DNA from: Ralstonia wenshanensis | Lineage (GTDB): Bacteria > Pseudomonadota > Gammaproteobacteria > Burkholderiales > Burkholderiaceae | Length of the DNA: 64,000 bases | Direction of reading: 5' to 3' | Assembly: GCF_021173085.1 (NCBI RefSeq) | Contig: NZ_CP076413.1 | Span: 1,984,001-2,048,000, forward strand | In this document: piece after piece, positions 45,614 through 56,012 of the stretch | Layout of the letters: each line of letters begins with the position of its first letter | Position numbering within the stretch: the stretch's first letter is position 1 | Notes under the pieces: model-generated | Told to the model about the DNA's origin: nothing | Database searches by the model: none | The model's input: the letters and a program-made list of their open reading frames with translations, nothing else | Position numbers and translations under genes: made by a program

Positions 45614-46078
45614 ATGAAACCCACTACCCCGCCGGACCGGCGCCTGGAAAATCCGCCTGCGCCGCCGGCGGCCGGCGCCTATTCGCCGGCCGACAACCCG
45701 CATAAGGGCAATCGCGGCATCACGCGGGCATGGTTTGCGCTCAAGAACTCCATCAGCGGCATCCGCTTCGCCATCGACGAGGAAAGCGCCTTCCGCCAGG
45801 AGCTGACGCTGTGCGCGATCCTGCTGCCGTGTGCATTCGTTATTCCTGCCACGGTGGTCGAGCGCATTCTGATGCTCGGCACGCTGGTGCTGGTGCTGAT
45901 TGTCGAGCTGCTCAATTCGAGTGTGGAAGCGGCGGTCGACCGTATCTCGCTGGAGCAGCACGGGCTGTCCAAGCGCGCCAAGGATTTCGGCAGCGCGGCC
46001 GTCATGCTGGCCCTGCTGCTGTGTGTGGGGACGTGGGTGGCGATTGCCTGGCCGTGGGTAGCGTCGCTGTTGCATTAG
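45614..46078 (+). CDS. dgkA: Diacylglycerol kinase
   Basis: Small membrane kinase of 154 residues that returns diacylglycerol to phosphatidic acid. The first 40 residues are a Pro-rich extension. The DgkA core begins ITRAWFALKNSISGIRFAI, with the signature ELLNSSVEAAVDRISLE and KRAKDFGSAAVML, and three transmembrane helices. The ATG at 45614 is used; a TTG three codons upstream is also possible. It closes the PlcP-like/GT4 group 12 bases after the glycosyltransferase, consistent with handling diacylglycerol. Confidence 0.94.
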   Translation: MKPTTPPDRRLENPPAPPAAGAYSPADNPHKGNRGITRAWFALKNSISGIRFAIDEESAFRQELTLCAILLPCAFVIPATVVERILMLGTLVLVLIVELLNSSVEAAVDRISLEQHGLSKRAKDFGSAAVMLALLLCVGTWVAIAWPWVASLLH

Positions 46079-46159
46079 GAACACCAGCGAAAAACCGGTG
46101 ACAACGTTTGGTAATGCCCGCCCACAGCATGTGGGGGTCGTTGCACGGGCACGATCTCT

Positions 46160-46165
46160 TATAAT
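46160..46165 (+). promoter_or_regulatory. -10 element before the TetR gene
   Basis: A perfect TATAAT lies 50 bases before the TetR-family ATG, in the 136-base gap after dgkA. No convincing -35 is present at 16-18 bases. Confidence 0.35.
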
Positions 46166-46214
46166 CCGGGCACCAATACGCCACGGAGACAGGGCCACCG
46201 GCCTTGGCAGTTCA

Positions 46215-46934
46215 ATGGAAACCAAGCAGCATTCCACCGGCCCACGCCGCACGCGTGATCGCATCCTCGAAGTGTCGCTGCGCCTGTTCAACGAACTGGG
46301 CGAGCCCAACGTCACCACCACGACGATCGCCGAAGAGCTGGAGATCAGCCCTGGCAATCTGTACTACCACTTCCGCAACAAAGACGACATCATCAACTCG
46401 ATCTTCGTGCAGTTCGAGCAGGAGATCGCGCGTCGCCTGAAGCTGCCGGATGACCACAAGGCCACACTCGACGAGACCTGGGGCTACCTGCAGTACATGT
46501 CGGAGTTTCTTTGGAACTACCGCTTCCTGTACCGCGACATCAACGATCTGCTCGCGCGCAACCGCATGCTTGAACTGAACTTCAAGCGCATCGTCGAGCA
46601 AAAGCGCCACTTCGCCATGGACATCTGCCACCAGTTCATCGAAGACGGCGAGATGGAAGCCACGGCCGAGCAGGTCGACGTCATCTGCACCAATATCGTG
46701 GTGATCGCCACTTACTGGCTGTCGTTCCAGTTCGTACAGCACCCGCGCCAGTACAACGACCAGAACGCGATCCGCGACCATCTGCACGGCGCGAGCTACC
46801 ACATCCTGTCGATCCTCGCGCCTTACCTGCGCGGCAAGCCGCGGCGGGCGTTCGATTTGCTGGCGGTGAGCCGCAGCAACGATCCGCCTATCGGCACCGC
46901 GGGCACTCCAAGCAACAACACCCCTGCTAAATGA
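46215..46934 (+). CDS. TetR family transcriptional regulator
   Basis: Regulator of 239 residues from the ATG at 46215 (METKQHSTGPRRTRD). The helix-turn-helix covers about residues 15-60: RDRILEVSLRLFNELGEPNV and TIAEELEISPGNLYYHFRNK, the standard TetR signature. The ligand domain is helical and aromatic-rich (FLWNYRFLYRDINDLLAR), a form often annotated as AcrR-like. The 4-base overlap with the LOG gene shows coupled translation. Its ligand and targets are unknown. Confidence 0.9.
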   Translation: METKQHSTGPRRTRDRILEVSLRLFNELGEPNVTTTTIAEELEISPGNLYYHFRNKDDIINSIFVQFEQEIARRLKLPDDHKATLDETWGYLQYMSEFLWNYRFLYRDINDLLARNRMLELNFKRIVEQKRHFAMDICHQFIEDGEMEATAEQVDVICTNIVVIATYWLSFQFVQHPRQYNDQNAIRDHLHGASYHILSILAPYLRGKPRRAFDLLAVSRSNDPPIGTAGTPSNNTPAK

Positions 46935-47515
46935 AATCGATCTGCGTTTACTGCGGCTCCAGCCCGGGCGAGCGCCCGGAATACAAAGCCAATGCCATCG
47001 CGCTGGGCAACGAGATGGTCAAGCGTGACCTCACGCTCGTCTACGGCGGCGGCAACGTCGGCCTGATGGGCGTGGTGGCCGATGCGGTGCTGCACGGCGG
47101 CAGCCCGGTCATTGGCATCATCCCGAAATCGCTGGTGCGCAAGGAGGTCGGGCATAAAGAGCTGACCGAGCTGCACATCGTCGACAGCATGCATCAGCGC
47201 AAGCAGATGATGGCTGACCGTGCAGATGCCTTCATCGCCATGCCCGGCGGCGTCGGCACCTACGAAGAGCTGTTCGAGACGTTCACGTGGCTGCAGCTGG
47301 GCTATCACAACAAGCCGATCGGCCTGCTGAACGTGGCGGGCTTCTACGACAAGCTGCTGGCCTTCATCGACCACGCCGTGCAGGAAGGCTTCCTCAAGCG
47401 CCACCACGCCGATCTGCTGCACGTGAGCGACGACCCTGCCGTGTTGATCGACATGCTGGCGCGTGCGCCTCGCGAGACGGTCGACAAGTGGTCGGAGCGC
47501 CGCGAGCGCACGTAA
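46931..47515 (+). CDS. LOG family protein (nucleotide 5'-monophosphate nucleosidase)
   Basis: TIGR00730-type Rossmann protein of 194 residues. SICVYCGSSPGERPEYKANA opens the fold; MPGGVGTYEELFET is the PGGxGTxxE signature of LOG phosphoribohydrolases, with the catalytic Arg in MMADRADAF. Members cleave adenosine or cytokinin riboside 5'-monophosphates to free base plus ribose 5-phosphate. In a soil or plant-associated bacterium it could release cytokinin, but general nucleotide salvage is as likely. Confidence 0.92.
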   Translation: MKSICVYCGSSPGERPEYKANAIALGNEMVKRDLTLVYGGGNVGLMGVVADAVLHGGSPVIGIIPKSLVRKEVGHKELTELHIVDSMHQRKQMMADRADAFIAMPGGVGTYEELFETFTWLQLGYHNKPIGLLNVAGFYDKLLAFIDHAVQEGFLKRHHADLLHVSDDPAVLIDMLARAPRETVDKWSERRERT

Positions 47516-47527
47516 GCACCGCCAGCG

Positions 47528-48106
47528 CTAAAACGACGACCCCGGCTGCGTCAGAAACTCAGCTTCCTCGGGTGTGGAAACGCGCCCGAGGGCTTCGTTG
47601 CGATGCGGGAAGCGCCCGAAGCGCGCCACGATCTCGCGGTGTTTCTCCGCCCAGATGAGCGGGTCCGCATCACCTTCCTGGTCACGCAGGCATGTGTAGA
47701 GGCGAATCGATTCGTCCTGCGCACACAGCGCCTCGCTATGCTCGAACGGCAGGTAGCAGAACATGCGGTGATGGCGCGTCGGTAATTGCGCATCCCACCC
47801 TGCTGCCACGACGATTTGCGCGGTGTGCAGCGCAGCCGCGTCGCTGGCAAATGCGCGAGCACTGCCGCGAAACATGTTGCGAGGGAACTGGTCGAGCACG
47901 ACGATGCGCGCGATGGCGTCGAGCGGCGTATCCATCCAGGTGTCGGCGTCTCCCGTGGAAAGCGCTTCCCACAGGGGCAAGAAGCGCGCGCGGATCTCGG
48001 CATCAAATGCGTCAGATTTGGTGAACCACTCCGGGCGTGCGTCAATCAGCGGCGCATTGCCGAACCAGAACGCGAGCACGTCGTCGGCGGTGGGCAAACC
48101 GATCAT
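47528..48106 (-). CDS. DUF924 family protein
   Basis: Protein of 192 residues of the DUF924 family, which resembles a TPR-like helical fold. Conserved features are DDVLAFWFG at the N-terminus, IVVLDQFPRNMFRGSARAFA in the middle and FCYLPFEHSEALCAQ. No enzyme activity is established for the family. It is convergent with the LOG gene (12 bases between stops). Confidence 0.9.
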   Translation of the reverse strand: MIGLPTADDVLAFWFGNAPLIDARPEWFTKSDAFDAEIRARFLPLWEALSTGDADTWMDTPLDAIARIVVLDQFPRNMFRGSARAFASDAAALHTAQIVVAAGWDAQLPTRHHRMFCYLPFEHSEALCAQDESIRLYTCLRDQEGDADPLIWAEKHREIVARFGRFPHRNEALGRVSTPEEAEFLTQPGSSF

Positions 48107-48155
48107 CGGGGTCTCCTTGAATCTGTTTTTGTACGGTGCGCTTTAGCGCGGCACC

Positions 48156-48560
48156 TTAGCGCTGCACGTTTCGCATCCAGTCGGCGGTTTGCCAGAACGC
48201 CTGCATCAGTCGCATCTGCAGGGCTTCGTCCAAGCCAATATCTTGCATGGCGAGTGCCATGCAGCGCATCCACTGATCACGCTCCTGCGTGCCGATCTCG
48301 AACGGCATATGCCGCGCGCGCAAGCGCGGGTGACCAAAGCGCTCGATGAAATGATTCGGGCCGCCCAGCCAGCCGCACAGGAACCAAAACAGCTTGTCGC
48401 GCGACCCATCCAGGCTTTGCGGATGCAGAGCGCGCAGCACGGCAAATTCGGGCTCCAGATCCATCAGGTCGTAGAAGCGGTCAACGAGTTCGCGCACGCG
48501 CGCTTCGCCGCCAATCAGGTCAAAAGCCAGGGCTTCCTGGCCAGAAGTTGCGTCAGTCAT
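48156..48560 (-). CDS. Group II truncated haemoglobin
   Basis: 2-over-2 globin of 134 residues of the YjbI/TrHbO type. VDRFYDLMDLEPEF carries the B10 tyrosine and RLRARHMPFEIG the proximal F8 histidine, and the G8 tryptophan is in ERDQWMRCMAL. It binds O2, NO or peroxides; the exact role is unknown. It follows the ABC permease gene by 34 bases in the same direction. Confidence 0.92.
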   Translation of the reverse strand: MTDATSGQEALAFDLIGGEARVRELVDRFYDLMDLEPEFAVLRALHPQSLDGSRDKLFWFLCGWLGGPNHFIERFGHPRLRARHMPFEIGTQERDQWMRCMALAMQDIGLDEALQMRLMQAFWQTADWMRNVQR

Positions 48561-48594
48561 ACAGCGTCAGTCACATCAGAAATTTCAGGCGTCG

Positions 48595-51129
48595 TCATGC
48601 GTCACGAAGCGTTGCCATGGCCGGGCGACGCAGCACGTCGCGCAACCCCAACCAGCCGCCAACAAAGGCGCACGCCATACCGCTCACGATGCCCACCGGC
48701 AGGATCGCCGGGTTGAAACGATACGGAAAATCGAACACGTGCGCCGAGAGCACCCAGCCGATGGCGATTGCGCCTACCCCTGCCATCAGCCCAGCCAAGC
48801 CGCCCACGATCAGTACTTCTGCATACTGGGTCTGACGTACCACGGCGGAGCCCGCTCCGAGCGCCCGTAACACGCCGGCATCGCGCAAGCGCTCGTCACG
48901 CGAGCCGGAGAGCGCGGCGTACAGCACCAGCACACCCGCCGCCAGCGTGAAGACGAAGAGGAACTCCACCGCCGCCGTCACCTGATCCAGCACGCCCTGC
49001 ACTTGTTGCAGGATCAGCTCGGTGTCGACGACCGTCAGGTTTGGAAACTCACGCACGAGCTTGGCCGGCAGATCAGCCTGGCCAGCAGGAATGCGGAACG
49101 CGGTCACGTACGTCTGCGGCATGTCGTGCAACGCCGCGGGCGGCAGGATCACGAAAAAGTTCACGCGCATCGAGCTCCAGTCGAGCTTGCGCAATGACGT
49201 GATGGGCGCATCCACCGTCTGCCCGGCGACGTCGAAACGCAGCACGTCACCCAGGTGCAGGTTGAGCGTCTTGGCGATGCCCTCTTCCACCGAGGCCTCG
49301 GGCTTCTGCCCGCTGAACCATCGGCCGGCGACGATGCGATTTTCGGGCGGCTGCGCCGTGGCGTACGACAGGTTGAATTCGCGTTCGACCAGATTGCGGG
49401 CGCGCGATTCAGCATAGGTCTGGCGGTCGATCACCTGGCCATTCACCTGCGTGAGGCGCCCGCGCACCATGGGGTAGAGCTTTGGGTCGGCCACGCCGGC
49501 ATGGGCCAGGGCTTGCGCCACGGGCGTCACCTGATCGGGCTGGATATTGATGATGAAACGGTTGGGCGCATCGGCCGGGGTGGCGTTGTGCCACGAACGG
49601 ATCAGGTCATTGCGCGTCATGGCAAGCAACAGCAGCGCCATCAGGCCGACCGCAAGCGCCACGGTTTGCAGCACGCTCACGCCACGACGGCGCTCCAGTA
49701 CAGCCAGCGCAAAGCGCCAACCCACGCTGAGCGCGCGACCACGCCCCAGCGACACCGCCAGCGCGCGCAATCCGCCGGCAGCCAGTAGCGCAAACACGAC
49801 GATTGCGCCGGCAAACCCGGCGGCGGTGAGCGCACCAAGTTTTACGTCGCGCGCAGACACCACAAGCAGCGCAAAGAACGCCGCAGCACCCAGCGCATAA
49901 CCGATCCATGCAGCAACGGCGCGCTCGGCCACATCGCGCCGCAGTACTCGCAGCGGCGCCACGCGCACGAGGCTCAGCAACGGCGGCACGGCAAAGCCGA
50001 TCAGCAGCACCAGCCCCGCCGTCACGCCCACGACTGCCGGCCAGACGGATGGCGCGGGCAATGTCACCGTGACCAGGTCGCCGAGCGATGCCAGCAACAA
50101 CCAATGCGCCCCATAACCCAGTGCCACGCCCACCGCCGAACCGATCACGCCGATCAGCAAAAACTCCAGCGCAAACGTGCCGAGAATCTGTCCCTGCTTG
50201 AGGCCCAGGCATTTGATGACGGCCACCGCATCGGTATGCCGCGTGGTGTAGCGGCGCGCGGCCATGGTGATCGCCACTGCGGCAATCATCGCGGCGAGCA
50301 AGGCGACGAGCGAGAGGAAGCGCTCGGCGCGGTCCAGCGTTTCGCGCATCTGCGGCTGGCCGTTCTGCAGCGATTCAACGCGCACGCCACGCAACTGGCG
50401 CGTTTTCGCTTCGTTCTCGGCCCAGGTGCGGAACGCGCTGGCAGCGGCATCGGGGCCAGCCACCAGCAGGCGATACGTGACCCGGCTGCCGTAGGTGACA
50501 AGCCCCGTCGAACCCAGATCCGACATGGGCAGCATCACCCTGGGGGCGAAATTCATGAAGCCGGCGCCGCGATCAAGTTCCTGGGTGATGACATGGGCGA
50601 CCTTGAACGTGCGCGTACCCAGGCGGATCGCATCGCCCACGCGCATGCCGAGCGCTTCGAGCAGCGGTGCGTCCACCCACACCGTGCCTGCGGCAGGAAT
50701 GCCCTGGATGGGCGCGCCCACGGTATCGCGCCCGTCATCGCTCACCTTGAGGGTGCCGCGCAGCGGGTAGCCCACGTCGACGGCCTTGATGGCAGCGAGT
50801 TGCGATACGGGTTCGCCCGAGGCGCCCTTTGCCAACGTGCTCGCCATGCTGGGGAAGGTGGCGGTGTGCGTGACTTGCAGGCCGCTCGCGCGCGCATGCG
50901 CCTCGATGTCGGGTGGCAACGGCTGGTCGGACACGATCAGGACATCCGCGCCGATCAGCTGGCGCGCGTCGCGCTCCAGCCCCGCATGCATGCGATCGGC
51001 CAGGAAACTGACGGACGCCAGCGCTGCCACGGCCAACACCAGCGCGACGAGCAGGAGGTTCAGCTCACCGGCGCGCCAGTCGCGGCGCAGCATGCGCAGG
51101 GCTTGGGTCCAGACGGAGAAACGTGACAT
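48595..51129 (-). CDS. ABC transporter permease, FtsX/YbbP family
   Basis: Large membrane protein of 844 residues with an FtsX-like core at both halves. Helix 1 is at about 23-45 (LNLLLVALVLAVAALASVSF), then a periplasmic domain, three helices at about 265-390, a second group at about 430-510, another periplasmic domain, and three C-terminal helices. SGSRDERLRDAGVLRALGAG is typical of FtsX permeases that couple to an ATPase such as YbbA. No ATPase gene lies next to it, so it depends on one elsewhere. Some relatives release lipoproteins or other envelope molecules. Confidence 0.86.
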   Translation of the reverse strand: MSRFSVWTQALRMLRRDWRAGELNLLLVALVLAVAALASVSFLADRMHAGLERDARQLIGADVLIVSDQPLPPDIEAHARASGLQVTHTATFPSMASTLAKGASGEPVSQLAAIKAVDVGYPLRGTLKVSDDGRDTVGAPIQGIPAAGTVWVDAPLLEALGMRVGDAIRLGTRTFKVAHVITQELDRGAGFMNFAPRVMLPMSDLGSTGLVTYGSRVTYRLLVAGPDAAASAFRTWAENEAKTRQLRGVRVESLQNGQPQMRETLDRAERFLSLVALLAAMIAAVAITMAARRYTTRHTDAVAVIKCLGLKQGQILGTFALEFLLIGVIGSAVGVALGYGAHWLLLASLGDLVTVTLPAPSVWPAVVGVTAGLVLLIGFAVPPLLSLVRVAPLRVLRRDVAERAVAAWIGYALGAAAFFALLVVSARDVKLGALTAAGFAGAIVVFALLAAGGLRALAVSLGRGRALSVGWRFALAVLERRRGVSVLQTVALAVGLMALLLLAMTRNDLIRSWHNATPADAPNRFIINIQPDQVTPVAQALAHAGVADPKLYPMVRGRLTQVNGQVIDRQTYAESRARNLVEREFNLSYATAQPPENRIVAGRWFSGQKPEASVEEGIAKTLNLHLGDVLRFDVAGQTVDAPITSLRKLDWSSMRVNFFVILPPAALHDMPQTYVTAFRIPAGQADLPAKLVREFPNLTVVDTELILQQVQGVLDQVTAAVEFLFVFTLAAGVLVLYAALSGSRDERLRDAGVLRALGAGSAVVRQTQYAEVLIVGGLAGLMAGVGAIAIGWVLSAHVFDFPYRFNPAILPVGIVSGMACAFVGGWLGLRDVLRRPAMATLRDA

Positions 51130-51185
51130 GGGCGGAACATTGACGGGGCGCTCGATCGCGCAAACCCCGCCATGTTCGCACGACT

Positions 51186-52286
51186 TCAGCGGGCCAGCGT
51201 GCGGGCCTCGTCAGCGTGCCAGGGCAGCGCCTGCTCTGCGGTCAGCAGCGAAACGTGCTCGGTCGGCCGGTAGCCTGCGAGGTGGCCAAGGCCTTCGCGG
51301 AAGGCGGGCTGACCGATGCGCTCGATCAGCTCGCGCACCCAGGGCGACAGCGCGTCATTGCGGCGCACCGCCAGGTAATACGTTTCGCGCGTCAGCGGAA
51401 CAAAGTGCAGGCCGCGGGCTTCGGCGCCCGGGCGCAGGCCGAAGCCCACGTCCGCCCGCCCTTCCTGCACGGCCACGGCGACCTTGTCACTGGAGAACTC
51501 CTGCTCGTCATACCCGTTGATCTGGTCGGGGTACAGCCCCGCGGCCACCAGCAACTGATCGAACAGCAAACGCGTGCCCGAACTGCGCTGGCGGTTGATG
51601 AAGCGCGCTTGCGTGCGCGCCAAGTCCCCCAGCGACTGCACCCGCCCGGCCCATTCCGCCGACATCATCAGCCCCTGCTCGCGATCAGCCAGGGCGATCA
51701 GGCGCACCGCGGTCGGGCGCAACCACTTGCGCAGTGTCTGGTGCGCGATCGAGCCCGCACCCTGCTGCGGGGCCACATAGAAGCCGGCCACTTCGCATTG
51801 TTTTTCCTGCAGGCAGATCAGCCCTTCAACGGCGCTGCAGAACACCGTATCGATGTGTGCCCCGTGGCTTTGCCGCGCAAACGTCTCAGCCAACACTTCC
51901 ACGGCCGGGTCATGGCTGCCCGAGAATCGGATGCGCGCCTGCGACTGGGATGCGTCTTCCAGCTCCGACAGGAACTGGCCCATGGCTTGGTGGAGCGCCG
52001 GATCGAGCTGCTCGCGCAGGCGCATCTCGGCGCGGAGCATGCGCTCGCCAAAGAGCGTAAGCGACGCACCCCGGCCGCGCTCCATGTCGAGCAGCGAGCG
52101 GCCGAGCATTTCTTCCCACGCGCGCATCACCCCCCAGGCGTGCCGGTACGACAGGCCCACCTGTTTGGCCGCCCTGTGCAGCGACCCCGTCTCGCGCACC
52201 GCCCGCAGCAACTGAAACACCTTGCCATTGGCGCGCGGGTTGTCGTCCGGCCCCACCACCGGAAATACCTCGAACTGGAATGTCAT
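51186..52286 (-). CDS. ModE-type HTH regulator with PBP-like ligand domain
   Basis: Regulator of 366 residues. Residues 1-115 match the ModE DNA-binding domain (RETGSLHRAAKQVGLSYRHAWG and RGRGASLTLFGERML). The rest is a PBP-like domain (SGSHDPAVEVLAETFARQS, RQRSSGTRLLFDQLL) of the type often linked to molybdate/tungstate genes or to MoeA. It replaces the usual TOBE molybdate domains. It is divergent from a tungstate-binding protein gene, with 158 bases between starts, and probably controls it. Confidence 0.84.
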   Translation of the reverse strand: MTFQFEVFPVVGPDDNPRANGKVFQLLRAVRETGSLHRAAKQVGLSYRHAWGVMRAWEEMLGRSLLDMERGRGASLTLFGERMLRAEMRLREQLDPALHQAMGQFLSELEDASQSQARIRFSGSHDPAVEVLAETFARQSHGAHIDTVFCSAVEGLICLQEKQCEVAGFYVAPQQGAGSIAHQTLRKWLRPTAVRLIALADREQGLMMSAEWAGRVQSLGDLARTQARFINRQRSSGTRLLFDQLLVAAGLYPDQINGYDEQEFSSDKVAVAVQEGRADVGFGLRPGAEARGLHFVPLTRETYYLAVRRNDALSPWVRELIERIGQPAFREGLGHLAGYRPTEHVSLLTAEQALPWHADEARTLAR

Positions 52287-52444
52287 TATGTTTATGGTTT
52301 CCTATTTACTTCCGCCGGGACCCAGGAGAACAATTCTGCTCATCCTCGGGGCGGGCTTATCGTGGCCGCTGGCTGCCCCTGACGTTGCCGACATCATGCA
52401 GCATCCGACATAAAGCGTCCACGCCTTCCCGCACCCCCCACAAC

Positions 52445-53293
52445 ATGCCTGGATTGTCCCAAACCCTTCGACTGTCTGCAGTCATCTGCATGACACTCGC
52501 GGTCGCCACCGCTGCATATGCTGGCGATCTCCGCATGGCCACCACCACGAGCACTGAAAATTCCGGCCTGCTGAAAGTCCTGTTACCGAAGTTCGAAGCG
52601 GCCACTGGCATCCATGTGCAGGTGATTGCCGTTGGCACCGGCAAGGCGGTCAAGCTGGGCGAATCGGGGGATGTCGATGTGGTGCTAGTGCACGCCCGCC
52701 CACTGGAAGACGCCTTCGTCGCCTCAGGCGGCGGCATCGACCGCCGCGACGTGATGTACAACGATTTCCTCCTCGTCGGCCCCGAGACAGACCCGGCTCA
52801 CGTGCGCGGCCAGAAGAACGTCATCCAGGGGATGGAGACCATTGCCGCGGCGGGCGAAAAAGCCGGCGCCAAGTTCATTTCGCGCGGTGACAACTCTGGC
52901 ACCGACGTCATGGAAAAGGCTTACTGGAAGACAGCCAACATCGACCCGAAGGGCAAGCCGTGGTACGTCAGCGCGGGGCTCGGCATGGGCGAAGTGCTGA
53001 ACATGGCCGCGCAGATGAACGCCTACACGCTTTCGGACCGCGCAACCTACGGTGCCTACCGTGCCAAGACGGGCCTCGACATCGTGCTGGCCGGAGACCC
53101 GCGCATGTTCAATCCCTACGGCATCATCGCGGTCAACCCGAAGAAATACCCCAGCGTCAACTACACCGACGCGACCAAGCTGATCGAATGGATCACGTCA
53201 CCAGCCGGTCAGCAGGTGATTGCCGGCTTCAAGGTCAACGGGGAACAGGTGTTTTTCCCTGATTATGGGAAGTCCGTCACAAGCGGAAAGTAA
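52445..53293 (+). CDS. Tungstate/molybdate ABC transporter substrate-binding protein, TupA-like
   Basis: Periplasmic oxyanion-binding protein of 282 residues from the ATG at 52445 (MPGLSQTLRLSAVI), with a Sec signal ending near AAYAGD. The mature opening LRMATTTSTENSGLLKVLLP, GDVDVVLVHARPLED and MYNDFLLVGP are the TupA/WtpA-like signatures; the TTTST turn binds the anion. The frame is open to 52280, but that part overlaps the divergent regulator's start. The permease and ATPase genes (tupBC) are not next to it, so the transporter is split or lost. Confidence 0.86.
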   Translation: MPGLSQTLRLSAVICMTLAVATAAYAGDLRMATTTSTENSGLLKVLLPKFEAATGIHVQVIAVGTGKAVKLGESGDVDVVLVHARPLEDAFVASGGGIDRRDVMYNDFLLVGPETDPAHVRGQKNVIQGMETIAAAGEKAGAKFISRGDNSGTDVMEKAYWKTANIDPKGKPWYVSAGLGMGEVLNMAAQMNAYTLSDRATYGAYRAKTGLDIVLAGDPRMFNPYGIIAVNPKKYPSVNYTDATKLIEWITSPAGQQVIAGFKVNGEQVFFPDYGKSVTSGK

Positions 53294-53332
53294 CGCCGCC
53301 CGGCGGCATGGCAAAGCGGCGGCGGTGTCGCG

Positions 53333-54280
53333 TCAAGCCACCGCCGATTCCAACTGCGAATGCTGCGGCAACTCTGCCGCCACCTCGCCGATCATCCGGC
53401 GCAACCACATCACATCGGGCGCTGCGTGGCTGCGCTCATGCCAGAGTTGGTAAAAGCGCATCTTTGGGAACGCCATAGGCGGCGGGAGGATGCGGATCGG
53501 CAAATACTGGGCGCAGTGCGCGGCGAACTGGCGGCCGGTGGTGAAGACCAGATCGGTGCGCATCAGCACATATGGCACCAGCCCGAAGTACGGCAGCGAC
53601 ACCTGGATCTGGCGCTTGAGCCCCTGCTCTGCAAGTGCCTGATCGATCATGCTGCGCTGCATGACGGCATACGGCGCGGGCGCCAGATGCGGCATCTCCA
53701 CATAGTGCTTGAGCGAAATGCCCTTGCGCGCGAGCGGGTGCTGCGCCCCCAGCATGCAGACGACTTCATCGTCGAACAGCGGTGAAATATGCAGATGTTC
53801 GGGCGGCGACAGCCAGTTGCCGATCACGAGGTCCATGCCGCCCTGCTCCAGTGCGGCCAGGTAATCGACGCCGGCATTGAGCGGATGCACCACCAGCTTG
53901 GCTTGCGGGGCCTGCTTGCGCAGACGCTCAACGATGTTGGGCAGGAAGAAGGCATCGAGGTAATCCGGCGCGCCGAGGTGAAACGTGCGGGTGGTGTTGC
54001 CGGGGTCGAATTCCTGCGACGGGCGGGCGATGCGCTCCATCGCCTCCAGGCTCTGCTGGGCGAGCGCCAGCAGATCATGGCCGCGCTCGGTTGGCACCAT
54101 GCCGTTCTTGCCACGCACCAGGATGGCGTCGCCGGTGATCTCGCGCAGGCGCTTGAGCGTGTTGCTGATGGCCGGCTGTGACTGGCCGAGCTTGACCGCC
54201 GTACGCGTCACGCTCTGCTCGGTGAGCAGCGTGTAGAGAACGCGCAGGAGGTAGGTATCGAGGTGATCTTTGCCGTGCAT
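53333..54280 (-). CDS. LysR family transcriptional regulator
   Basis: LysR-type regulator of 315 residues. The helix-turn-helix is at about 15-60 (TEQSVTRTAVKLGQSQPAIS then LKRLREITGDAILV). The C-terminal co-inducer domain begins near residue 95. It diverges from xdhA with a 213-base intergenic region, so control of the purine-degradation operon is likely; a purine or urate effector would be expected. Confidence 0.91.
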   Translation of the reverse strand: MHGKDHLDTYLLRVLYTLLTEQSVTRTAVKLGQSQPAISNTLKRLREITGDAILVRGKNGMVPTERGHDLLALAQQSLEAMERIARPSQEFDPGNTTRTFHLGAPDYLDAFFLPNIVERLRKQAPQAKLVVHPLNAGVDYLAALEQGGMDLVIGNWLSPPEHLHISPLFDDEVVCMLGAQHPLARKGISLKHYVEMPHLAPAPYAVMQRSMIDQALAEQGLKRQIQVSLPYFGLVPYVLMRTDLVFTTGRQFAAHCAQYLPIRILPPPMAFPKMRFYQLWHERSHAAPDVMWLRRMIGEVAAELPQHSQLESAVA

Positions 54281-54493
54281 CTGGAGGCGGGTAGCGGCTG
54301 CGCCGACCCTTCTAAAAGAAGTGCTTGGGGACGCTGTCAGTGTATGTCACCTGCACGCCGCGCCGCCAGACCGCTACCGGCGGGTATACCCCGGATTTTG
54401 GCTTTCCGATGCGGGTTATCACATGGGCCAAATATTGCATTCCTGGCCCGGTGCTATGGTTCCGTTACACACACAAACAGGCGTAGAACCCCC
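54281..54493. promoter_or_regulatory. Divergent control region of LysR gene and xdhA
   Basis: 213 bases without a gene. It contains a perfect palindrome GGGTATACCC (54382-54391) and further on an ATTTTGGC and GCCAAATAT pair about 25 bases apart (inverted). An extended -10-like TGCTATGGT lies 30-40 bases before the xdhA ATG. These are candidate LysR sites and promoter, weakly supported. Confidence 0.35.
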
Positions 54494-56008
<1,515 letters not shown>

Positions 56009-56012
56009 GAAC

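Noticed and set aside
52284-52311. ModE-type operator in the AT-rich patch between the regulator and tupA
   Set aside because: The patch lacks the inverted repeat expected of a ModE site; only AT-richness stands out.
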